Source: Coffea arabica (lineage: Eukaryota; Streptophyta; Magnoliopsida; Gentianales; Rubiaceae). From it: a stretch of DNA of 64,000 bases. Both the position numbers and the translations under genes were made by a program. Positions 25,346 through 34,021 of this stretch are shown in pieces. A model generated the notes under the pieces. The model was not told where the DNA came from. It saw only the letters and a list, made by a program, of their open reading frames with translations, and did not search any database. The DNA lies in assembly GCF_036785885.1 (NCBI RefSeq), contig NC_092315.1:20748026-20812025 (forward strand). The letters are read 5' to 3'. Each line of letters opens with the position of its first letter. Within the stretch, counting starts at the first letter, position 1.

Positions 25346-26605
25346 TTGGCAGCAAAGAGAACCTCCAAGCGAAAGGCAAATCACTCAAAACAGATGGAAA
25401 ACATAAGCAACAACATCTGCACTCACCAGTCAGATTCCATCGCAGCTACATCCCAGAGTCAACTACCCTCTGCTTCAAGTCAAGATTCAGACCCACTGAC
25501 AATCTCCAGCCTTCCACACGACCTCATCTCTGAGATCCTCTTAAGGCTGCCAATGAATTCCCTCATGAAATTCAAGTGCGTTTCAAAATCATGGCTTTCC
25601 TTAATTAAAAGCCAGCGCTTCATCAAAGCCCATCTCAACTTCATCAATTCCTCAACAAACAGCCAAAGGGTGCTCATTTTGAGGTGTGTTGACTGGAATT
25701 ATTATCTCAAACATTGTTCTCTTAGCTCATTATTATATGCACCAGCTACTGATACAGTTGACATTGATTATCCCCCATTTGAAGCACCCTTTAATTTTGT
25801 TTCAGTTGTGGGGTGCTGTGATGGATTAATTTGTATTTCCGTTAGGGCAAGTAACATAATTTTGTGGAACCCATCTACTCGAAAATCCAAGAAAGTACCA
25901 GATTTAGGCATTAGGCTTGAAGAGGATGAACGTTATACATCATGGGACTTTGAGTATTATATATCATGGGGTTTTGGATATGACGAGATTAATGATGATT
26001 ACAAAGTGGCAGCGGTGGTGTGCGTTGTTGATGACCATGGTGAGCCCTCTGGGTCTGAGGTTAAGGTCTATAGCACAAAGAGTGAAACTTGGAGGAGTAT
26101 AGGGGATTTTCAAGGTGGTTATCCTTTGGAGGAATACGGTAGGTTTGTGAATGGGAAGCTTCATTGGTCACTGGATAGAGAAGATTGTGGATATATTGGT
26201 TCTCTTGATTTAGCAACAGGTATGTATGGACAGATAAAGAAACCTAAATGTGATGAAGATTCTGAGTCTGAGCTTGAGTCAACCTTGTATGTTTTCCAAG
26301 GGTGCCTCTGTTTACTTTGTGATGAGAATGATGATCATACGGATGTTTGGATTATGAAGGAATATGGGGTTACAGAATCGTGGACTAAGGTGTTCACTAT
26401 CCTGATTAATAAACCGAGCAGGAGTTCAGTTTTTACACCATTGTGCCGATCAGAGAAGGGTGAAGTTTTACTGTTACTTGGATCCAAATTGGTACTCTAC
26501 AATCCAGAGAATGCTACATGTGTTGATATTTCATTTCGAGATCAAGAGATAAGAGCTTATTATGCATTTGTTTACACAGAAAGCCTAGTTTCGCCTTGCT
26601 ACTAA
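25346..26605 (+). CDS. F-box/FBA-domain protein (intact)
   Basis: Single-exon 419-codon gene. Residues 55-97 form an F-box (SLPHDLISEILLRLP, then FKCVSKSWLSL and RFIKAHL), the motif that binds SKP1 in SCF ubiquitin ligases. It is followed by an F-box-associated (FBA) region with the family landmarks VGCCDGLICIS, ILWNPSTRKSKKVP, WGFGYDEINDDYKV, GKLHWSLD, VWIMKEYGVTESWTKVF and a final YTESLVSP. This architecture delivers an unknown substrate for ubiquitination, probably in cytosol or nucleus. The length fits the family (about 370-420). An in-frame ATG at 25394 (MENISNN) would give 403 residues, and it may be the true start since the extra N-terminus is basic and low in conservation. It is a paralogue of the gene at 36906 and of the dead copy between them. 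Confidence 0.92.
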   Translation: MAAKRTSKRKANHSKQMENISNNICTHQSDSIAATSQSQLPSASSQDSDPLTISSLPHDLISEILLRLPMNSLMKFKCVSKSWLSLIKSQRFIKAHLNFINSSTNSQRVLILRCVDWNYYLKHCSLSSLLYAPATDTVDIDYPPFEAPFNFVSVVGCCDGLICISVRASNIILWNPSTRKSKKVPDLGIRLEEDERYTSWDFEYYISWGFGYDEINDDYKVAAVVCVVDDHGEPSGSEVKVYSTKSETWRSIGDFQGGYPLEEYGRFVNGKLHWSLDREDCGYIGSLDLATGMYGQIKKPKCDEDSESELESTLYVFQGCLCLLCDENDDHTDVWIMKEYGVTESWTKVFTILINKPSRSSVFTPLCRSEKGEVLLLLGSKLVLYNPENATCVDISFRDQEIRAYYAFVYTESLVSPCY

Positions 26606-27720
26606 TGATGCAACAGAGAAGCAACAGCAACAAGTAGGGGAAAGCAACCAACACAAGACAATTGAATACCATCAAGCTACCATCTCGATTAAAAAAAAAA
26701 AAAAATTGTCCTCCTTTTCCAATTACCAAGATGAACAATTGAATACCATCAAGCTACCATCTTGTTAAAAACTAAAAAAAAATGTCCTCCTTTTCCAATT
26801 GATGAAATTGTTGTTGTCCGGACAACTTGATTGTGCATTTTGTGGCACTCGACTACATATAGTACATTTTAATTCTTGCAGCATTTTCTTTCTTTAACAC
26901 ATTTGATAATTGATGATGTTACAGTCAGCAGCTCGAATTGCATTAGTTTTTGTGTGTTTATTCATTTTCTTATTTATTTTATGTAATCTCTATATCTTTA
27001 TTGATAGGCAAAATCACATACACCAGATAAGGTGCATATCGAACGCTCAAATTCTCTGAACAAGCATGAAATAAAGAATCAGTATCCATACAAGAAAGCA
27101 TGTAAATAGTGGTACTAATTCAGTAGTACATTTAGCAACAGGAGGCTGCTGTAATTTGTTTCGATCTCGTTCCCTTGCCAAGCTTAGATTAAAATGGCAA
27201 TATATGCCAACAGAAACTTAGGGACTGATCTCTCTTCTGGCTTCATGTTCACTTTTGTACGATGTTAAAATTGCATACATTCGAATGGTTCTTCTGTGAT
27301 AGTTACTTCATGATGCAAAAGTGTAACTTAGGTCCAAATCACTATAACTTTGTTGATACTATGACGTCCATAGTAGAAGGAAGGACTTTCTAGAAGGAGA
27401 AAGCCTGTAATTCCCTAGAACTACTAGCTTTTTAGACCTCAAGCAATTTGTTGTTCAAGAAAACAGGTAAACTTCTAACTAGAACAAGAAAAAGAGACAC
27501 AAGGACCGTTAAAGCTTAAAGCTCCTTGCCTGGTTGCTGTGAACTCTAGCCAAAGCAGACCTCGCCATGGCAGGAAAAAGAAACCCAACTTGGAGGCTCA
27601 AATCCTAGACTCAACCTGCTATAATCAAACAAACCCAACTTGGAGACTCAAATCCTAGACGCTTGAGTTTCCTTCGTTTCCACCCAAAATTTGAACATTT
27701 CCAAGTTTCAGAGCTTCGCT
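26606..27720. other. Intergenic between F-box genes; 77-bp tandem duplication
   Basis: Two copies of a 77-bp unit occupy about 26658-26811 (ACAATTGAATACCATCAAGC, an A-run, then GTCCTCCTTTTCCAATT), just past the F-box stop. A shorter repeated phrase AAACCCAACTTGGAG occurs near 27580 and 27627. No other gene or RNA was recognised. Confidence 0.5.
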
Positions 27721-27836
27721 GTAAAACTCATCACTTGATTGCTCCAAAGACTCCAAGTAAAGTCTCACTAAGTTATAGCGTGTCTAAAAAAACCGCTTTC
27801 ATTATTATCAAGTTCATAATTCATGAAATTCCGCAT

Positions 27837-28390
27837 TGTTAAAGTCCAGCCACAGCAGCAATTCTTGACTTCTTGCTGCAGCCGCAATTCTTGATTCTTG
27901 ACTGTGGCAGAATTTTGTAATCCCACATCGCCAGAAGCTGAGGGAATAGCCTCCATTGTTTCCTATAAATAGAGAAGGCCTTTGAGAAGTTTAACTCGCA
28001 CCACTTAAGAGAGTTATATGGGCTATTAGCTTCTTGAGTCATTTAGCCCATTTAGTCAAATATTTTAGACTCTCTTATTTTGAGTTTAGGAATATTTTCT
28101 AAACTCTTTTGTAAGTGCCTATTGGCCTACGAACCACTTTCCTACGGTCTTTTGTATTTCTTCTTCATAGTAGAAATATTGCTCCTCCCTCGCCCGTGGA
28201 CGTAGGTCAATTTGACCGAACCACGTAAATCTTCTGTGTCTTTTATTTGCTTTGTTATCCGTCTTTATATGGTCGGTTTTACCGCCTAATTATTATATGG
28301 CTGGTATCTACCGCCTATCTATTATATGGTCGGTTATACCGCCTACTTTGTGCTAACTTGAGTTTGTCTATTCCTGGCCCGGTCCTAACA
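27837..28390 (+). repeat. 5' LTR of the intact Copia element
   Basis: It starts TGTTAAAGTCC and ends GGTCCTAACA. A TATA box (TATAAATA at 27964-27971) sits in U3 and marks the probable transcription start some 30 bp downstream. Near the 3' end, three 28-29-bp tandem units begin at 28266, 28294 and 28323 (TATATGGTCGGTTTTACCGCC and variants). Two of them carry a small palindrome CGGT-TWT-ACCG able to form a hairpin in RNA. Confidence 0.93.
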
Positions 28391-28393
28391 AAC

Positions 28394-28411
28394 TGGTATC
28401 AGAGCTGGTTA
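28394..28411 (+). other. Primer-binding site, initiator tRNA-Met
   Basis: TGGTATCAGAGCTGGTT begins three bases after the 5' LTR. TGGTATCAGAGC is the standard complement of the 3' end of plant initiator tRNA-Met used by most Copia elements to start minus-strand DNA synthesis. Confidence 0.92.
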
Positions 28412-28429
28412 TTACATTTTGCAAGACAG

Positions 28430-28580
28430 GTTCATCTGGTGGGGTCCGTCCATCCTGTGGGGCCCACTCATCCTGTGGGGTCCGTTTATCTGTGGGGCCC
28501 GCTCATCTTGTGGGGTCCTTTCATCCCCCGTGGGGCCCGCTTATCTCGTGGGGTCCGCTCACCCTGTGGGGCCCGCTCAC
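28430..28580 (+). repeat. Alternating GGGGTCC/GGGGCCC minisatellite in the Copia leader
   Basis: Eight units of about 18 bp (consensus CTCATCCTGTGGGGYCC) follow one another between the primer site and the Gag start. They end alternately in GGGGTCC and GGGGCCC, so the higher-order period is about 36 bp. The GC content is far above the surroundings. The GGGCCC cores are self-complementary. It lies in the untranslated leader where packaging and dimerisation signals are normally found. Confidence 0.9.
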
Positions 28581-28637
28581 GAGACTTGCATATTTGTTTG
28601 GCCAGTTTTTTGAGACAAACTTCACGTTACAGATTTT

Positions 28638-31600
28638 GTGGCAACAATGACGATAACAAAGACGGTTGTCGAGAAATTCGACAGGAATGTCAACTTCGGA
28701 ATGTGGCAGCTCAAGATGGAGGCCATTCTTGTTCAAGACGGAGTTGACTTGGCAATTCAAGGAATTGAGAAAAAGCCAGAAGATGTGACAGATGCAAATT
28801 TCGCCGATATGGATAAGAAGGCCAGATTCAGCATAATCTTAAATCTCTCCGATGAGATATTGCGTGAGGTAGCAACGGAGACTTCGGCCAAGGCTATGTG
28901 GGATAAATTGAAAGCCTTGTATATGAAGAAGACAGTCGAGAATCGGCTATATTTGAAGCAGAGTTTGTACATGCTTCGGATGTCTGAAGGTACATCTATA
29001 CTCTCCCATCTTGATAAATTTGATTCCATTATTATGGATTTGGGGAATATAGATTCGAAAATTGATGATGAAGATCAAGCCATATTACTTTTGTGTTCCC
29101 TTCCCCAATCTTTTAAGCATTTCCGTGATACTATGATTTATGGAAAGGAAACAATCTCGTATCGGGAAATTAAATCTGCATTAAAATCTAAAGAGCAGAT
29201 AGATAGGGATATTACTGGGGAAACTAGTGGGAGTCAAGCCGATGGCTTGTTTGTTCGGGGTAGATCTGAAAAAAGAAACACAGAAAATAGAAGTAGATCC
29301 AAGTCCAGACATAAAAATGTGGTGTGCAATTATTGTAAAAAGAAGGGCCATGTTATCTCTGATTGCTTTAAATTGAAAAATAAAGAAAAGCAAAAAGGGA
29401 AATTTGTTGAGAAAAATACTGAATCCGCTGAAGCTAGTATAGCAGCTGATGAGAATGATGGAACCATTTTCTGTGCAACGGAAAATAATTTTAGGTCTAA
29501 CAATGAGTGGATTTTAGATTCGGGTTGTTCATATCATATGTGTCCCAATAGGGACTGGTTTTCAACATATGAATCAGCTGAAGGTGGAGTTGTCTTAATG
29601 GGCAACAACGCTGTTTGTAAAGTTGTTGGCAAAGGCACAATCCGGATTAAAATGTACGATGGTATTGTGAGGACGCTCACAGATGTTAGACATGTTCCAG
29701 ATTTGAAGAAAAATCTCATCTCTTTGGGCACTCTTGAGTCTATCGGGTGCAGGTATTCAGGTGGAGACGGAGTTCTCAAAATCACTCGAGGAGCTCTTGT
29801 TGTTATGAAGGCACACAGATCTGGTACTTTATATATTTTGCAGGGATCTACTGTTACAGGTGTTGCTGCTGTTTCAACATCATCTTTGTCAGATACAGAC
29901 ATCACAAAATTATGGCATATGCGTTTGGGGCACATGAGCGAAAAAGGCTTGGGCATACTAAGCAAAAGAGGACTTCTGTGTGGACAAAGTACCGGTCCAT
30001 TGGAATTCTGTGAACATTGTATTTTTGGGAAGCAGAAAAGAGTCAGCTTCAGTTCACCAGCAATTCACAAAACAAAAGGTACTCTCGATTACATTCATTC
30101 CGATCTATGGGGTCCTTCTCGTGCTCCTTCTAAAGGTGGTGCCAGGTACATGTTGACTTTCATTGATGATTATTCAAGGAAAGTTTGGGTCTATTTTCTT
30201 AAGCATAAAAATGATGTTTTCCTAACTTTCAAGCAATGGAAAGTTTTGATTGAGAAGCAAACAGGAAAACACATTAAGCGGTTGAGAACAGATAATGGCA
30301 TGGAATTTTGTGGAGGTGAATTTAATGAATTCTGCAAGAATGAAGGAATTGTTCGGCATCACACCGTCAGGATGACGCCTCAACAAAATGGTGTGGCCGA
30401 ACGTATGAACAGAACTCTTTTGGAGAGAGCAAGATGTATGATCTCCAATGCAGGGTTGACAAACGACTTTTGGGTAGAGGCGATCAATATGGCCTGTTAT
30501 ATTGTCAACCGTTCTCCTTCTGCATCTCTTGATTTCAAAACTCCTGAGGAAGTTTGGTCAGGTACTCCTGCTGATTACTCCTATTTAAAAGTTTTTGGGT
30601 GTCCAGCATACATGCACGTGAATGATGGAAAATTGGAGCCTAGGGCTAAAAAGTGCATTTTTCTTGGGTATGCTTCTGGGGTGAAAGGATACAGATTATG
30701 GTGTTCTGATCCCAAATCCCCAAAATTTGTAATCAGTAGAGATGTTACTTTTGATGAATTGTCTATGTTATCTTCCAAGAAGGAGTCTTCTACTCCTTGT
30801 ACTACTGATAGTACACAGAAGCAGGTGGAGCTTGATATTGGCAGTTCTGGTCCTTCTCAGACCAAATCTTCTATTCAACAAATGCCAGTAGATGCACCTG
30901 AGTCTACTGTGGAAGATAGTTCAGAAGGAGAGGAATATTCCATAGCCAGAGATAGACAAAGGAGAGACATTCGACCACCACAAAGATATGCAAATTTAGT
31001 TGCATATGCTTTGTCTATTGCAGAAGAAACTGATGCAGTTGGTGAGCCTTCCACCTATTCAGAAGCAGTTTCTTGTGATGATTCTGCAAAGTGGTTGATT
31101 GCGATGAATGAAGAAATTGAATCTCTTCATCGTAATGAAACTTGGGTTCTTGTAAAGCCGCCGTCAGCTAAGAAAATTGTTGGTTGCAAGTGGGTCTTCA
31201 AGAAAAAGGAAGGTATTCCAGGGGTTGAAGATGCAAGATATAAAGCACGATTAGTTGCAAAGGGCTATAGTCAGGTACAAGGTGTTGATTTTAATGATAT
31301 ATTCTCACCTGTTGTTAAACATAGCTCTATTCGTGTTTTGCTTGCTTTAGTAGCCATGTATAATTTGGAGTTAGAGCAGCTTGATGTTAAGACAGCTTTC
31401 TTACATGGCGAACTTGAAGAACAAATTTATATGAAACAACCCCAGGGTTTTGAGATTGAAGGTAAGGAAGACCATGTTTGCTTATTGAAGAAATCCTTAT
31501 ATGGATTGAAACAGTTTCCAAGACAATGGTATAAAAGGTTTGATTCCTTTATGTTGGGTCATGGTTATTTGAGGAGCATGTATGATAGTTGTGTTTACTT

Positions 31601-32606
31601 CCGGAAGTTAAATGATGGTTCTTTCATTTATTTGCTGCTTTATGTTGATGACATGCTCATTGCTGCCAAGAACTTGTCAGAAATTCACACTTTGAAACTG
31701 CAGTTAAATAGTGAATTTGAAATGAAAGATTTGGGAGCAGCTAAGAAAATTCTTGGCATGGATATCAAACGAGATCGAGGAGTAGGGAAGTTGTTCTTGA
31801 CCCAGAAAAATTACCTTGAGAAAGTTTTGGAGCGTTTTGGCATGAAAGATGCTAAACCAGTATCTACTCCTCTTGCTAGCCATTTTCGGCTATCTGCTGC
31901 TCAATCACCAAAATCAGTTGAAGAGGAAGATTATATGGCACGGGTTCCTTATTCCAGTGCAGTCGGCAGTGTTATGTATGCAATGGTTTGTACTCGTCCA
32001 GATATCTCACATGCAGTCAGTGTTGTTAGCAGATATATGTCTTGCCCTGGTAAAGCACATTGGCAGGCTGTGAAATGGATTCTCAGATACTTGCGAGGTA
32101 CTTCAAATGCATGTTTGGAGTTTGGAAGAACTAATGACACTTTGGTTGGTTTTGTAGACTCAGACTACGCTGGAGATCTTGACAGGAGAAGATCACTTTC
32201 AGGCTATGTATTTTGCATTGGCGGTTGTGCTGTTAGTTGGAAAGCTACTCTACAACCTGTCGTAGCTTTGTCTACTACTGAAGCAGAATATATGGCTGTG
32301 ACCGAGGCAATCAAAGAAGCCTTGTGGTTGAAGAGTTTATTTAGCGAGCTAAGTCTATATCAAGGTGTTATTGATATTCACTGTGATAGTCAAAGTGCCA
32401 TACACTTGACTAAAGATCAGATGTATCATGAGAGGACGAAGCATATTGATGTGAAGTATCATTTCATTCGGGATATCATTGCTGAGGGAAAAGTCCTTAT
32501 TCAGAAAATCAATACTAAGGACAATCCAGCCGATATGTTTACGAAACCTCTTCCAGTTTACAAATTCAAGCAGTGCTTGGATTTGATTGGTGTTCATTGT
32601 TTGTGA
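28638..32606 (+). CDS. Copia Gag-Pol polyprotein, 1322 residues, intact
   Basis: The domain order is the Copia one. Gag covers residues ~1-260 with a CCHC zinc knuckle (C230-x2-C233-x4-H238-x4-C243). The aspartic protease carries DSG at 294-296 ([11 protein letters not shown]). Integrase has an HHCC region around 430-470 and a D489, D552, E588 triad, the last two with 35-residue spacing, and the [15 protein letters not shown] signature. Reverse transcriptase carries [18 protein letters not shown] and YVDDMLI (catalytic Asp 1004-1005). RNase H contains DSDYAGD (Asp 1174) and [12 protein letters not shown]. No stop or frameshift occurs and all catalytic residues seen are present, so the protein looks competent. 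It makes virus-like particles, copies its RNA and integrates the DNA. The start is the first ATG after the leader minisatellite. Lineage Tork/Tnt1 is from domain style, without a tree. Confidence 0.96.
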   Translation: MATMTITKTVVEKFDRNVNFGMWQLKMEAILVQDGVDLAIQGIEKKPEDVTDANFADMDKKARFSIILNLSDEILREVATETSAKAMWDKLKALYMKKTVENRLYLKQSLYMLRMSEGTSILSHLDKFDSIIMDLGNIDSKIDDEDQAILLLCSLPQSFKHFRDTMIYGKETISYREIKSALKSKEQIDRDITGETSGSQADGLFVRGRSEKRNTENRSRSKSRHKNVVCNYCKKKGHVISDCFKLKNKEKQKGKFVEKNTESAEASIAADENDGTIFCATENNFRSNNEWILDSGCSYHMCPNRDWFSTYESAEGGVVLMGNNAVCKVVGKGTIRIKMYDGIVRTLTDVRHVPDLKKNLISLGTLESIGCRYSGGDGVLKITRGALVVMKAHRSGTLYILQGSTVTGVAAVSTSSLSDTDITKLWHMRLGHMSEKGLGILSKRGLLCGQSTGPLEFCEHCIFGKQKRVSFSSPAIHKTKGTLDYIHSDLWGPSRAPSKGGARYMLTFIDDYSRKVWVYFLKHKNDVFLTFKQWKVLIEKQTGKHIKRLRTDNGMEFCGGEFNEFCKNEGIVRHHTVRMTPQQNGVAERMNRTLLERARCMISNAGLTNDFWVEAINMACYIVNRSPSASLDFKTPEEVWSGTPADYSYLKVFGCPAYMHVNDGKLEPRAKKCIFLGYASGVKGYRLWCSDPKSPKFVISRDVTFDELSMLSSKKESSTPCTTDSTQKQVELDIGSSGPSQTKSSIQQMPVDAPESTVEDSSEGEEYSIARDRQRRDIRPPQRYANLVAYALSIAEETDAVGEPSTYSEAVSCDDSAKWLIAMNEEIESLHRNETWVLVKPPSAKKIVGCKWVFKKKEGIPGVEDARYKARLVAKGYSQVQGVDFNDIFSPVVKHSSIRVLLALVAMYNLELEQLDVKTAFLHGELEEQIYMKQPQGFEIEGKEDHVCLLKKSLYGLKQFPRQWYKRFDSFMLGHGYLRSMYDSCVYFRKLNDGSFIYLLLYVDDMLIAAKNLSEIHTLKLQLNSEFEMKDLGAAKKILGMDIKRDRGVGKLFLTQKNYLEKVLERFGMKDAKPVSTPLASHFRLSAAQSPKSVEEEDYMARVPYSSAVGSVMYAMVCTRPDISHAVSVVSRYMSCPGKAHWQAVKWILRYLRGTSNACLEFGRTNDTLVGFVDSDYAGDLDRRRSLSGYVFCIGGCAVSWKATLQPVVALSTTEAEYMAVTEAIKEALWLKSLFSELSLYQGVIDIHCDSQSAIHLTKDQMYHERTKHIDVKYHFIRDIIAEGKVLIQKINTKDNPADMFTKPLPVYKFKQCLDLIGVHCL

Positions 32607-32682
32607 TTTACGCCCATTGGGGCTTATGTGGAGAAGGTGGAGAAATTTTACTATTGTCGATAGTGGTACTCAAAATTATGCC

Positions 32683-32694
32683 AAGGTGGAGATT
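32683..32694 (+). other. Polypurine tract
   Basis: AAGGTGGAGATT immediately precedes the 3' LTR. A purine-rich run at this place primes plus-strand DNA synthesis. A similar AGAAGGTGGAGAAA lies about 50 bp upstream. Confidence 0.8.
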
Positions 32695-33248
32695 TGTTAA
32701 AGTCCAGCCACAGCAGCAATTCTTGACTTCTTGCTGCAGCCGCAATTCTTGATTCTTGACTGTGGCAGAATTTTGTAATCCCACATCGCCAGAAGCTGAG
32801 GGAATAGCCTCCATTGTTTCCTATAAATAGAGAAGGCCTTTGAGAAGTTTAACTCGCACCACTTAAGAGAGTTATATGGGCTATTAGCTTCTTGAATCAT
32901 TTAGCCCATTTAGTCAAATATTTTAGGCTCTCTTATTTTGAGTTTAGGAATATTTTCTAAACTCTTTTGTAAGTGCCTATTGGCCTAGGAACCACTTTCC
33001 TACGGTCTTTTGTATTTCTTCTTCATAGTAGAAATATTGCTCCTCCCTCGCCCGTGGACGTAGGTCAATTTGACCGAACCACGTAAATCTTCTGTGTCTT
33101 TTATTTGCTTTGTTATCTGTCTTTATATGGTCGGTTTTACCGCCTAATTATTATATGGCTGGTATCTACCGCCTATCTATTATATGGTCGGTTATACCGC
33201 CTACTTTGTGCTAACTTGAGTTTGTCTATTCCTGGCCCGGTCCTAACA
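32695..33248 (+). repeat. 3' LTR of the intact Copia element
   Basis: It has the same 554-bp length as the 5' LTR and four substitutions relative to it by eye: GAGTC to GAATC, TTAGACTC to TTAGGCTC, CTACGAA to CTAGGAA, and TATCCGT to TATCTGT. CGCAT follows at 33249-33253, matching the bases before the 5' LTR. Confidence 0.94.
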
Positions 33249-34021
33249 CGCATCAAAATATCCCTAGATAAGCATGATTGCGCCCATCTTAGGCTCATGT
33301 TTAGCAATTGCAGTCCAAGTGTTTGTTTTAAGGACTGTAGTAGTCTCCAGTCTTTACCAACTGAACCGTTCACCAATTTAATTGACACAAAGTTCTCGTC
33401 TTTTTGCTTGTGTTATTGTATTGGGTTGATTTTTGTTCTGGAATAGGGATGATTTATACCTTTGGGACCTGTGATTTTTGAAAATAATAGTTAGGATTCT
33501 TGTGCACTAGCTTTTGGTAAGTTTGCTAGGTGAGACGCAAAGGTGGCTAATTTTGGGACGAGGGTAAAGTGGTTTACAAGAGGGGTTCGGTTGTACTGCT
33601 CAGCCAATGTTTGCTTTAATTTGGTGCTACGTACATTGGTGTCAGGAAAGATACTTATGGAGAGTTCATGCTACCTAATTATGAAAAGGAGGATGGTAGC
33701 TGTGTTTCAGCATAGGAGTGTTGGGAGTAACTCGCTGCCTGCTTTAGATAATTATACAAGAAGTCAGATACATTGTTGATTGAGTATAAGATGAAATATT
33801 ATGGAATGAAGTAATTGTTGTGCGCTATGAAATGGTTCTGGTGTTGAATGTTGGATCCCAGCATTTTGCCTTTTAGATTATGGTGAAGCATGTTTTATCC
33901 ATTTATAATCCAGATGATGGATCATTCAGGTTTCTGAGATAACAAATTATTGATGTGTTAGGCGGCATATTTGTATTGAAAGCCTAGTTTCCTTTGCGGC
34001 TGATTATGGAACAGAGGATTA

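Larger units (their letters stand above)
27837..33248 (+). mobile_element. Complete Tork/Tnt1-type Copia retrotransposon, TSD CGCAT
   Basis: This 5412-bp element has 554-bp LTRs at both ends and the target duplication CGCAT at 27832-27836 and 33249-33253. It also has a tRNA-Met primer site, one uninterrupted Gag-Pol frame and a polypurine tract. All structural parts needed by an autonomous Copia element are visible. The LTRs differ at four positions (all substitutions), about 0.7%. At the commonly used plant rate of 1.3e-8 per site per year this implies an age of a few hundred thousand years, an estimate and not a measurement. It sits inside the F-box pseudogene in the same orientation. Confidence 0.95.
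27721..34021 (+). pseudogene. F-box/FBA pseudogene split by a Copia insertion
   Basis: Left of the retrotransposon (27721-27836), broken frames show F-box pieces: KLIT, a stop, then LLQRLQVKS, and after a frame change KKPLSLLSSS, a stop, FMKF. Removing the element and one TSD copy puts the left part in frame with ISLDKHDCAHLRLMFSNC, and then SLQSLPTEPFTNLID (33254-33400). Farther on, FBA landmarks persist in shifted frames: YGEFMLPNYEKEDG near 33660, KYYGMK near 33795, IYNPDDGSFRFLR near 33905 and CIESLVSFAADYG ending near 34021. The two intact neighbours end in the same ESLV motif. Several stops and frameshifts on both sides show the gene is dead beyond the insertion itself. It sits between two intact paralogues on the same strand, so it belongs to a tandem F-box cluster. 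Confidence 0.8.

Noticed and set aside
28247-28747. A 166-codon + frame over the Copia leader with repeated VGSVHPVGPTHPVG-like units
   Set aside because: It is the translation of the GGGGYCC minisatellite and crosses the primer-binding site. The real frame starts at 28638.
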